Source: Ciona intestinalis
Taxonomy: Eukaryota; Chordata; Ascidiacea; Phlebobranchia; Cionidae
Direction of reading: 5' to 3'
Assembly (NCBI RefSeq): GCF_000224145.3
Contig: NC_020172.2
Coordinates: 678,023 to 742,022 of the forward strand
Length of the DNA stretch: 64,000 nucleotides
Below, piece by piece: positions 47,870-59,500 of the stretch. The translations under genes and the position numbers were made by a program. Numbering within the stretch: position 1 is the first letter of the stretch; the number at the start of each line of letters is the position of its first letter. The notes beneath the pieces were generated by a model. The model saw only the letters and a list, made by a program, of their open reading frames with translations. It had not been told where the DNA came from and searched no databases.

Positions 47870-49729
47870 TTAACCAGGTCGCAATACGATAGCGTCTTCA
47901 CAGACAAAATACTTTGCATGTAATAAGCGTGTAAAATGTTAAACGATGGAGTTCTGAAGACCGCTGTTAATTTAGCAAAGTTTTGCTTCTGTGCGCATTA
48001 AATTACGTTTGAAGCGATGCACGTTAATCTAATCAGCATGCAGTTGAGGGGCGCTGTATCAATCGCCTTGCCGATGCTCATTACGTTGCATGGTGAAGCG
48101 TAAAAGGAGAACCGGGGGCTCGGTTCATTATGGCTCATTCAGTACTTAGTGGTCGCATATTTTAAACGACCACTAGTCACCACGGAAAAACTAGAAACGG
48201 CGCCGTGTTTACTGGTAAACTTATCACGTCGCAATGACGGATTACCTGTTCCATCGGAAACACAACGCTGAAACTATATGTGCGGGTATTGGTTTCTCAA
48301 ATAAATGTTTGTTTGCGTTGTTCGTGATAGGGGCAATTAGGTATGTTGTTTGAACGCGTTGATCGAAATAACTGTGGTTGCGGTAGCGGAGTTTTCCTGG
48401 CGAGCTTTCATATGGTTTTTGCCTCAATGAACAGACCACCTTAGCTAAGGTAGCTGCTAAGACAATAGGACCATTCGCGCGGCCGCAGTCGTATCTCGTT
48501 TACTTGGGCTTGCGTTACTCCGTGCTTTGTACACGGTAAAGAGCACGCGCATCAATCAAAGCGACCCCACGGTGCATTGAGTGATGGGGTTTCACGGTAG
48601 GCCGGATTAAACGATTAGCCTGCAATACAACCCGTGAAAAGTAGTCCCAGGTATCGAATCAGAGTTATCTACGACTTTTCTGCGTGCCGTTTTGATTCAG
48701 ATTGTTTGAACGCAGTCGCTCCTTTATTTGATTGTGGCTTTAACACCCAGGCATCATTCGGCGCACTTTCAAGCGCAGAGACCGATGCTCCTTTCCCATC
48801 AGCACCTCGCGATCTTTTCTTTGCGAAAAATAAAACGGTAGAGGTGACGTATAATTGGATTTCGATCCTTAACCTCAAAGCAAGCTTGAAAACAAATTTT
48901 CCTTTCCGATTACATCTTATCGACCATCTCGGCGTAAAAACAACCCCACTGTGGGTGGCCTGCCCGCTTATGCAGAAGGCTGCATGTTGACCGTGATCAT
49001 CGGGTGGCCATTTTCGAACCTCGCAGGGGCTACGCCCGTCAATAAATCAGCTTGATTTCACCGCCTTGACTAGGGTCCATACATGAGCCGGCTACTAGCG
49101 GCTCTTATCGGTATGTTCGGCTTTCCAGGTGAGCAGGAGAGCGAATAAAATCGGCCGGCAACAAATTAGTCCGATATAACGATAAAACTGCGGCCGGGCA
49201 CTTACTGGAAGAATCGGCGGCACCCGAGATAGTTTCGCTCAGGCGACCCTAGAAAAACAGATCGCCATATCGTGTCCGCTTCACTGCTATAGAGATGGCA
49301 TAAGTGAGAACCAGATATTTAGGCAGTTGGTAATTGCATAATAACAAATATGAATATTTCTAATTGAGATACATTTTGGGGGAATTTAGTTTGTCTGTAG
49401 AAATGTAAATATTGCGACAGAGTTAAAATATGTAGGTATAGAAAGGTATATCTTAATTAACTATTGTAATTCTCCAATGAAAAAGGTGTATGTTGATAGT
49501 TAGATGCAGTTAACGCTCCGTTGGTGATTAAATACCCATTCAGCTGAACTGACGAAATTCCGTGTATGTGTTGTTCTGCGACACGCGCTTGTGGTATTTG
49601 CTAAGTGGCGTCAACACCAGCTTGCTTTAAATAGCAGAAGCCCTTGGCTTTTGCAGTCATTTAACAAAATACAGACAGTGATTTAAAGGCAATAAAAATC
49701 TTTTCTTTTCGGCTTTAGCTGTATTTGCA
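47870..49729. other. Intergenic stretch upstream of GAS1
   Basis: CpG-rich, no SINE or MITE, no ATG-initiated ORF of note. A TTTAAATA at 49626-49633, 97 bp before the GAS1 ATG, could act as a TATA-like element. The position suggests GAS1 cis-regulatory DNA (inference). Confidence 0.5.
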
Positions 49730-51148
49730 ATGCGACCACAGGATTTACTATCAACGTTTTCTGTGTGCTGTATACTTGAATTGTTGGGCTTGCACATTGC
49801 GCAGGCGCTCAGGGATAAAGATCGACGGCAATCGTATGATGGATACCCGGTGTACGAAGAATTTTCTGCCGGTCGTAAACAGGGACAAGCATTCGAGGCA
49901 TGGCCGGATCATTGGCGCGCATGGATTGAGGAAATGAAAACAACTGGGGATATCCGCGGTAGCATCAGGAAAGCTCTGAAGAGCCCCGAATGGTGGGCGG
50001 CGTGGGAACAGCTTCCATCTGTCACTAAAGACACTGTAGTCAAGCGACTTATGCCAATGCTGGTGGGTAACGGTGATTGGAAAATACCGTGTACCGATGC
50101 GTTTAAGTTGTGCGAGAGGGATACTAACTGTAGGTGGAAGTATTGGAATTACGTTTCTTCGTGTGCAGCAGGTAATGTTCTGCTTGTACCTCCGAGTTGG
50201 TTTATTTCTGACCGCACAAAACGTACTCGTGACGTAAGTGACGTGCGTCACACACCTACTGCGTCATCGACACGCGAAAAGCGGTCGAATGCAAACAGAA
50301 GATCACCACGAACACGTAAACGAAACAAGGCAAGATTCGCGCGTGATTATTCGTACGACTATACCGGCGGAAAAACAAAACGGAGACATCAAGGACGAAA
50401 AAAACCGAATCGGCGCAGTCGAAGGCCGAAGTATATGAAGCAGTTCAAATTCCTACACAACTGGATGGGCAAAGAGTGGAAAAACATTTATTCTGCAGTT
50501 CCCTATCAAGAAACCGTGGGCTGTTCCATTAAATGCCTGAAAGCTCTGCTAATGTTGAATAACAGCGTGTATAGTCCTCTTCTCGGCGGCTGTGATTGCC
50601 AGGAGAGGGATTCGTATAATGTTCCCCATAGATCTGGGTCCTCAGCGGCAAATGAAAGTATAAACATGGTTACGGAAAGACACGTGTCCGCAAGGGAAAA
50701 GATGTGCGTCCAATATCAACAAAATGCACAGGCGTGTCGACCCCGACTGTTCAAGGGAAATTCGACGGCGATCGGGTGCTCGGAATCCCGCGCACGTTGC
50801 GAAGCCGATCGAAATTGCTCCGCTGCCCAGAGGACGTTTTTGCTGCGATGTTCGCACTTAATTAACGGTGTGTCGTGCTCGCCGGCGTGTTTAGCGGCCA
50901 TTAAAGAGCTAGGGCAACGCTCGAAACACTTCAGTGGGTGCATTTGCGACGGGGAAGAAGCACCTATATGCCTTAAAATTCGTTCAAATATAAATGAACT
51001 ATGCGTCCCCCCAGCGCACAAACAGACCATACATACTGCCACTCAATTAGCAGCGGTCGTGCACCCAACGTCATTCGCCACTAAATTAACTTTAAACAAA
51101 CATTGCGTCTTTATTATGATCATGATTTTAAATTTTGTTTTTTATTAA
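49730..51148 (+). CDS. GAS1: GAS1-like GPI-linked receptor (GDNF-receptor fold), single exon
   Basis: Intronless ORF of 472 aa, as in vertebrate GAS1 (~345 aa, also one exon). GAS1 is a surface co-receptor in hedgehog signalling and is related to GFR-alpha. A signal peptide (VCCILELLGLHIA) is followed by an acidic/aromatic region. Cys-rich domain 1 spans about C121-C290 (CTDAFKLCERDTNC, CSIKCLKALL, GCDCQ). Domain 2 spans about C350-C425 (GCSESRARCEADRNC, CSPACLAAIKEL, CICDGEEAPIC). A short hydrophobic tail (VFIMIMILNFVFY) ends the protein, as for GPI attachment. Residues ~163-236 form a very basic insert inside domain 1, where vertebrates have a low-complexity Ala/Gly loop. N-glycosylation sequons are present (for example NST, NCS). 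Confidence 0.88.
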   Translation: MRPQDLLSTFSVCCILELLGLHIAQALRDKDRRQSYDGYPVYEEFSAGRKQGQAFEAWPDHWRAWIEEMKTTGDIRGSIRKALKSPEWWAAWEQLPSVTKDTVVKRLMPMLVGNGDWKIPCTDAFKLCERDTNCRWKYWNYVSSCAAGNVLLVPPSWFISDRTKRTRDVSDVRHTPTASSTREKRSNANRRSPRTRKRNKARFARDYSYDYTGGKTKRRHQGRKKPNRRSRRPKYMKQFKFLHNWMGKEWKNIYSAVPYQETVGCSIKCLKALLMLNNSVYSPLLGGCDCQERDSYNVPHRSGSSAANESINMVTERHVSAREKMCVQYQQNAQACRPRLFKGNSTAIGCSESRARCEADRNCSAAQRTFLLRCSHLINGVSCSPACLAAIKELGQRSKHFSGCICDGEEAPICLKIRSNINELCVPPAHKQTIHTATQLAAVVHPTSFATKLTLNKHCVFIMIMILNFVFY

Positions 51149-51446
51149 CTTTTTGTTCCATTTTTTTTGCCATTGAGATTCATTATGTTTTAATATATTT
51201 CTTATTTGTTGCTTTTCTTCAATCTAAAACGTTCTATTGAACGACTTCAGTATTTAGCAATACCTCTTTATAAAACTTAAATAAGTCAGTAAATAGGATT
51301 TTCTAAACACCAGTTTAAACTTTTTTCGGTGCTGGTTGTCAAACGGTTACTTTTTTTATTTTACCGTGCATTTCGTCAAAATGGTAAATGGCACCAGGAG
51401 TTGTGCTTTCGTACGTTCATTCTTTACTTAAAGTTTCACATTTGGT

Positions 51447-51452
51447 AATAAA
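51447..51452 (+). terminator. Candidate GAS1 polyadenylation signal
   Basis: First clear AATAAA downstream, about 300 bp after the stop codon. Confidence 0.4.
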
Positions 51453-54400
51453 ATATCATATATTTAAATCGACTGTGCTAAGATATATACATGCTGATAT
51501 ATAGGTTTAAGTCAGGGGAACTTTATCGAAATTTACAACCGGTATTTTGCGGGAAGAATGCTGTCGGTGAAACGTTGCCTTTACGTCGTATAAGAACCTC
51601 AAATTATGAAATTGTGCGAAGTACTTCCACAACTGGTAACCCTAAACTGGATAGCAGTTTCGCAACGATTCCGGGCAATTTTAAGAGCGCCATTTTCACT
51701 ACCTAAAATAGAAATGCTCTGGGCGTCCCCGTCGTTGTAGCTACGCCCAAAGACAAGATACGGCTTTTGAAATTATGAGATATGAATCGGCGGCCTTCTT
51801 GTAACGCGTACATAAGGGGTGGGTGCCTGGTTGGTGGCACAGTAAGAACAATCGTTAATATGCCTGGTATGTTTTCATTGTCCTTGCGTTCTATTCTTGT
51901 TCTCGCGAACCGATCTCATTAGATAAGTACGTAAACCTCTACAAAGCAGAACACCGGCGTGTATGCTCAAGCATGATGTTTGTTATGTAGTTTCTGTGCA
52001 CCGGTTATAACGAATAACCGTCTTTTTTTCGCTGTTACATCTGTCGGCGGTCATTAACGCACGGCCCTCGGTAAAGATGCATTGCTGACGTCACTAGATA
52101 TTAGTCACCTTGCCTGGAAATAGCGCGAAAGATGACGTCACGAAATCGTACGGACCACCCGGGCCGTGATTGACAAGCGGAGCGTGGAGGCATTTGTAAT
52201 CTTTCAAGCTGCACAAAACAACTGCCAGATTGGGCTAACGTGGTACCAGTCTGGTGGTTACATAAACAGGACAGCTTGCTTAGTTTGTACGACAACGCTC
52301 CAAACCAGGGCATCTGTCTATACAGTGAGGTGGCGCCGCTACGGTTTTACTTACTCTAATCACATGGGCCCGACCCCCGGTATGTTTATCGCACAGGAAT
52401 TGCTGAGTAATTGACGATTCTGTTGCTTTAACTATACAAACCAGGGCTGGATGTATACAGAGCTCTTATCTTCCCATATGCCTTGCCTTTTATTGCAAAA
52501 AGAATTCGGATTAAGTATCTCGTGTCACCATGGTTATACTTTCTGATCTTGTCTCGCATCTAAAACACGTAAATTGCCTTGTTTATAGCTTAATTCTACA
52601 GAATTGTTTGTAGATATTATATACCTATGAGAAACTCCGAGCCAGGAAACTTAATATTATCTGTATATCCGACGTGATGTATTGAATCTACAATTGAGAC
52701 AAAACAGCTAAAATAGGTTTATCCATGGTTTAATTTTAATTCTAAAATTTGCCGCTCTCTGTCACGCAAACCAGTAAGCCGGGTAATTTTCATCACGTGA
52801 CTGATTGTACAAAACGTCACAGGTCAACTCCTACTTAACTAATCTGACATCTTTAAAATGTTCGGCATGCAGAATGTAGCTCTAACCAGCCGAGGATGAG
52901 AATCTAGGGGTCATTGTGATCTGGATGAGGTCAAGTGATTTGCTGGGCGTAGCTGGCACCGTGTTGAAGCCAGCTGCAAGCCAAGTTCACGGCAAACGCT
53001 TAACGCCGGTCGGATTTCAATGCAAACAAGCCGTTTCCATTGACGGACGTTAAAGTCATAACGATCCGTGGAATTTTAAACACAAGCCACAAGGCTGTTC
53101 GCACCATTAGCTGTGAATTCTGTCTCTTCTTAAATCCGTGCTGACCTCAGCACACTGCAGTTGAAGTGACCTGCGACGCAATATTTAATTCAAGGCCGCA
53201 GCCACTTGAGCTAAACAGCTAATATATCAGAAGTGGAAATTGAAGTTCATTTGCAATCGACCTTCGGTAACAAGGTTCATTTACATTAAGTACTGCGCGT
53301 GATAGGAAGGTGTCCAACCAGCGTCTCTGGTACATGGTCTTAATAAATCACGTCTTAATTTCCCTTTATAAAATATCTGATGTAACCCCTTCCAGTCTTA
53401 AGTTACGTGATCCAGACGCTGCTTTTCCGATCTGTTCAATTGATTTCTAGTCTAACTAAACATTGGCGACTTTAGAATAGTAAATTTTCTATTATTCGCT
53501 AAATTCAGGCACGAATGACATTGTGGCAATGTTGGAATGTGATTTCCGTTGAAGGTTGGATATTCGGGTGCGCCTCACTGCATTGCACATAAACCAAATC
53601 GTGCCGTCGCAGCTGGCTTACTGTTTACAAAACATCGACATATGCGCATAATTAGATTCAACACCTGTACTTCCATTTGAACACGCCCAATGTTTTGCGT
53701 TTTGTTCTCAAGTTGAATTACCGTTCAAAAACAATTCAATTTATCTGTCATATTGTTCGACAGAAATCTTTTTTTTGTTTTCCCGAGGTTTATAGCAATT
53801 TATCAAGCATTTAAATCGCCAGTGTGTTTATTTTAAACATCAAATAGCATTTAAAAATACATCACATTTGCTTGGGAATAAAAAAACTAAATTTCTGGAC
53901 ATCACAGTAAAGAATTTCGCTTCACGCCATTACATGTATTTGACCTGTACCGCATTGAATTGTATAAAAGACAGAAACTGTTTCTGAAAACTTATGTTTA
54001 GCGTTTCGATCACGCTTTGCAAAGTGCTGACAGATAATAACAACAAGCAGACGCAAATTAAGCGACCCGGGCTAGGGTTAACTTGTTAACCGCTACCGTT
54101 TCAACATTCCACTAATTGGGAACTGTTTTCGTTTTTTTTGTTTGGCGCATGGTGTTTTAGGTAATTATTTTTCGTAATTTGGAAAAGACAGAGGTATGAG
54201 GCACACTTTTATTGCTTATTTATTTCCAATCATCGCTGACGGAATCGGCTCGAACTTACTCCATTTACGAGCAACCACCACCGTTCTCGGCGCTTTGCTA
54301 ACAATAACATAGAGATTGCTACATCGATATATCGCTCCGCTTGGCTGGACGCATGAGACCACACGTACACTGCGTGTCCACGGGACAGTACGTATGAGAA

Positions 54401-55521
54401 ATTTCTCGACAGTGGTTTAGCATACGCTCACGCGCGTGGCAGGGCAATGACCTTATAACCTTTACAGGTTCGACCACCCACGTCGACAGGTTCATATTCT
54501 TCCTTTAAAAAGAATTGAACGTACCCGCATAAGCTTAAAACCGCACCGATCCCCAAAGAAATTGCCAGGTTATTTTGTAGCAAACACGGCCGTATCTATG
54601 TGTTAGTATAGAAGCCATTAAGCAAAGTGTGCCACTTCGTTAACTACCGCCTGCTGTAATTAAGCACGCAAGTAAGCGTCACCTAAGCTCCATAAATGCC
54701 CTTTCGACCGAAAGTGGCTTTGAGTCTGTTTGCTGTGGACGCACCGAAAGTGCTAAACTTAGTGACGTAACCAACGCAAGCTCACATGCTGAAACATCTT
54801 TTAGGAATCCTGAAACGCCAAAGAAATTGAATTTCAGGAGCCACCTTTGCTATTGTTGTTACAAACCGTCAGTAAAGATTAATAGACCTCTTGAAACAGG
54901 AAATATGTGGCGTTTACTGTTGGGTTTTAAACTCTTTCCAAGCACTCGTGTGTCACGGAGTTGTATCTGATTATACACATCAAGAGGTGAAACGGTTTGG
55001 ATTTCTGGCAGCATGACTGCTCGCGTCGATTAATATTTCTTCGGTGTCAACCTCTCTATCGGTAATTAAGTGCTCTGTGAAAGAGCAATCGGCCCGCATG
55101 CCTTTCGCACGCCAGTAGGTCTAATTCTGCAGCTTGACCCACGCAAGAGTACCGACTTCTGCCAGTTCTACAGGCAACGGAATGTGACTTTTAGCTGCTA
55201 AACCATGATTTAAAAATATTGCGTCTTTGGAATTTTTATCTTAAATATTATAAAGTTTGTGCCGCTGGTTAGCAATGCAATAAAAATCTTTTCGAATTTA
55301 CGGTTTTTCATAAAACTTTGACGACCTATTTTATCTAGTCGTAAAATAAACGCATAAACATGTTTTCCCTATCTATACACTGACATTGTATCAGATACTG
55401 AACGCCCGTTGCTGCCACCACGCGCGTAAAACTTAGAGAACTTCGCAAACTAATGGAATTTTTAATTCGCATTGCCTTTACTGAAATATTTGAGTTTAAT
55501 TTTGTTTAGAACTTTTAAGTT
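51453..55521. other. Repeat-poor, CpG-rich intergenic DNA downstream of GAS1
   Basis: 4 kb without a supported gene, SINE or MITE. It contains two perfect TGACGTCA palindromes (52086-52093, 52133-52140). It may hold enhancers of GAS1, but nothing here proves it. Confidence 0.5.
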
Positions 55522-55779
55522 TATGAATGTAACTTACTTTATCCTCGCGTGGCCGGGAAAACGACAGTCGTTATCACACGGGTTTAACAACTCGTGCCAG
55601 CTTACGAGTTATTTTATGCGGCTTTTTTTATGTACGGCTGATAATTTGGACAAGCCATTAGTGACCACTGTGTTGAAGCAATGAACACATACGCCCACAA
55701 TGGTAGCAGCGACGAGCCTTGAACTCATTACCTCTGGGTTACAGGCAGGCGCGCTAATTACTATGCCATGGCGCCGGAC
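55522..55779 (-). mobile_element. SINE in the GAS1-CUL1 intergenic region
   Basis: TATGAATGTAACTTACTTTA to ATGCCATGGCGCCGG with an internal deletion. It marks the right border of the repeat-poor island. Confidence 0.88.
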
Positions 55780-56243
55780 ATCACTTACTAACAATTATAA
55801 TACGAGAGATTCGGATCATAAAAAACGCATACGCAGTAAACGAAACTGTATTTAAGCAACGTATAAAGGGCGGCGTGTGGGTAATTACCTTTACGTAAAA
55901 ACAACAGGGAGTAAGTGAAATCAAAAAGAAGAATGTAGCAGAAGTGAATAGAACGCAATGTAAGAGCGAACGAATCAACGTTCAGGAACTTACCTACATT
56001 GAATAGGTACGGATATGTCTTTGTTTATATTTTGCAGGCTACATAATAACACGTTCAAAGACAAAAATGCAATGATATAACTTGTACGCAACATGTGTCT
56101 CCAGAAAGCGCTACACTCTCTAGATCGCGGCCTTAGCATGAAAACAGATAATATATTTGTACCAAAACTGGCAGGCAATGCAGCTTTTCAAATTTTGATA
56201 CCCCCAAAACTTTTTCACAAAACTGAAATAAGTTAATGCAATT

Positions 56244-56249
56244 TTTATT
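56244..56249 (-). terminator. Candidate CUL1 polyadenylation signal
   Basis: AATAAA on the minus strand about 330 bp after the CUL1 stop. Confidence 0.5.
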
Positions 56250-56577
56250 TAGTGCAGAATTATGTGTTTGTGGTTACCCAGCACCCACCTACCACAGGTT
56301 CCCAGAACAAAAACTGCATTCGCAGGACACAACTGTAGCCATTTTCTTATCAAAATTACCCTGGCGTCATTTAAATTAAGTAATTCAAGTTCTAAACATT
56401 TTGCGTTAGGCTTGTCATGAAGCTGTAATAAATTTTGAATTAAAAACATGCAGCAAAAAAAAAAGACTTTTCCAAGACCTTTGGTGCGTCACTTTTTAGA
56501 CTAATAGAACTAACTAGCTTACAGATCCCAGGAACCTTAACAAATAAATAGCTCTGCAAAAAATGTGGCCTGGAGAC

Positions 56578-59500
56578 TCAGGCTAGGTACTGGTACATGT
56601 CTTTTTCCCCTTCCACTCGTTCTAAGTATTCCTTCTCTATTAGAGTGTCAATACACTTCTTAATTATCGGCACTCTTGGCTTGAAACGGGAGGATAGTTG
56701 TGAGAGGACTTCCGAGAGCAACTGTTGATGTTTCTGTTGTTTCCTCATCTTCATGATTCGAACAATCGCCGCCTGCATGAATGAATGAAACCTATTTATC
56801 CTTGCAGTGTGGGACAACAACAGTGGTTATAACACAGGTGCAATGTTTTACACTCAATGTGCAAAGTTACTATATAGGTTATAATTTATAAATTTTGTTA
56901 TGTATGGCTGACAATCTGGACAACCCATTAGGGGCCACCAGATTAGATCAATTGCTGTTTATAAGTGTCTTGCCCATGAACACATAGGCCAACAATGGTG
57001 GCACTAAACGTACCCTTTTAACCACTGTATTATGCCAGAAAACTCATTATTACAAGTTGATTTTTAACACCATAATATTTCTATTCTATGTGGGTTAGGT
57101 CCCGCAGCGTGGCACGCCATGGGCCCTAGGATTTAGGCCACAATTGACCCGTTACCCGTAGATGTATGAATAATGTATTACACATCTTCTCAATACTTTG
57201 AATATAAGTGGCAAATAAAAATATCACCACAAACCATTTACATATGACAGGTAGCATTACTATTCCACAGAGTCCAACTAGCGACGTCAAAATTTAACAT
57301 TTACAAAAATTCACAATGAATTTCAAGGTCTATTTATAACTCTCAAAATTAAATTAGCAACAGTATCAGATCAACACAACCATATTATTAAACATAGAAT
57401 GGAATATAAGGTCTTACCTGAATTAACATTTTTCTGTCTTCTTCAATATGCTTATGGGTTACCTCTTGTTCTTGTTTTTGTTCAGTTTTTACAGGTTTGT
57501 TTATGTTTACACGTAGTTTTTTACTGTACGAAAGAAAAATGTTTATAGAAGTGTGGCACATAACTTTTGATTTATGAATGAATGTAACTTACTTTATCCT
57601 CGCGTGGCCGGAAACGACAGTCGTTATAACCCAGGTGTTCATACACCTCGTGCCAGCTTACGAGTTATCAAGCATGTTACTTTGTGGGTGATTATTTTTT
57701 TGAATTTTTTTAATATGTGGCTGATAATTCAGACAACCCAATCAGCGACCACTGGGTTACAGCAACTGCCGTTAACTGTCTTGCCCAAGCACACATCTGA
57801 CCACAATGGTAGCAGCGACAAACCTTGAACCCATTACCTCTGGGTTCGAGGCAGGCACGCTAACCAATTGTGCTACCGCTCCAGGCTTTATGAGATGATA
57901 TAAAATGAAACAATTTATAACAGAACAGAACACATGCAAAACCTCACTCATATAGATTTACCTTCTGTAACCAAGAAAAAGCTCTATTTCATTATGTGGT
58001 TTGAGGTTGTTAGCATCGGGCTCATCTTTGCACTGCAGGATCTTACACTTAAGCAGGTGGATTAAAACCTGGGAATAATTGACATTAATTTCAAGAAATC
58101 ACAAAAAAACAAGCCCTAATTCACATTTGTTCAACTAGTAATGAGATATAAACATAGAAATGGAAACAAATTTATGGGTTATTTCTTATTTATAATTGTT
58201 TCATTGCATTAGTTCCTTTTGATTAGCATAACAAGAAGACTCTTTCTTAACAAATGTCAAGTGGAACCCAAGGGTGTCATGAACAGACCTCTGCCCATGA
58301 TTGGCTTTGCAAGTTGCTGTTAATTTTGAAAAAAAATTACCAGGCTGACAACAAATATACTCATTTTATAATAAAACAGGTTACTTCAAACGTCTTTAAA
58401 AATGAGCCACAAACCATGAAATATTGAAAAACACTGTTTTTATAAATGCCTAAACTATGATTTTTTACTTGCAACAAGATTTCCATTTTCAGTTGAGTAT
58501 TTTCCGCGAGTTGCTGCACAGTGTATGATGTGGCTGAGTTGTATTGTAACAGAATCGCCATTTGAAACGTGGATGCCTGTATTCAGAATATGGTTGAATG
58601 TTAAGCTTTATATGTGCTTACACACAAGGAGAATGTGAACGAATGTAACTCATCTATACTTTGGTGTTCTATTAAATACATACAGTGCCACCTTTTGTTT
58701 TCTTTGTGATTTTTATTATTGTTATTTGTGACTATTATGTTGGAACAATGACTGGTAAATGTCATGCCCAAGCATATATGGCTACAAAGGTAGCAGCAAT
58801 TATCATTGCCCCGTGGTGTTGGGGGTCAGTTGTAAGGGGGTGGGGTCAACCAAACTAACTTATTGCTTATCTAACTCAATAGCCTTTGATTACAATGCAA
58901 ATGACTTACCACTGAGCCACAGTGTGGTTTAAAAGAATGCAATTATTTTCTCTTTGCATGTTGGGGCAAAAAGAGTCATTAAAACACCGGTGTTTTGTTT
59001 CAGACACTTCGTGCCCGTATTTGAGTTTCCAAGTAACTATGTGGGCGATTACTTTTGGGAGAGATCTTGTGATATTTTATGAATGGCTCACAATTTGGAC
59101 AACTTATTAGTGACCACTAGGTTAAAGTAATTGCCGCTAAGTGTCTTGCTCAAAAACACATACGTCAAAAAATGATAGCAGCGACGAGCTTTAATAGTTT
59201 ATATATTTCATTGCTTGTATGGCAGCTTAAAACATGACAGAACTAATATATCTGCTTATTGGTATTTTACCTGGAATGTGTATCTGTTTTTGAAACAGTT
59301 GGTTACGATTTCTCCCTTAGACATCTGGTAGAGCCATGAAAGTTTACGTCCGTTATGAGCTTGCGAGTAAAATGTGGTGAAACGCTGGTAACTCCTTTCC
59401 AACTAAAAACAAAAACAAAATTCATCAAAGAAAACAACATGCTGGTATTGCAGATATGGCATCTTTTTTGTGGCATGCGGGTATATTTTCTAGTTTTAAT

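Noticed and set aside
48634..48990. 118-codon plus-strand ORF upstream of GAS1
   Set aside because: It opens with GTG, has no family resemblance and sits in high-GC intergenic DNA where long open frames are expected by chance.
49751..50251. 166-codon minus-strand ORF
   Set aside because: Antisense shadow of the GAS1 coding sequence.
52166..52414. 82-codon plus-strand ORF
   Set aside because: ATG-initiated but without recognisable domain, partner exon or conserved composition; likely chance in GC-richer DNA.
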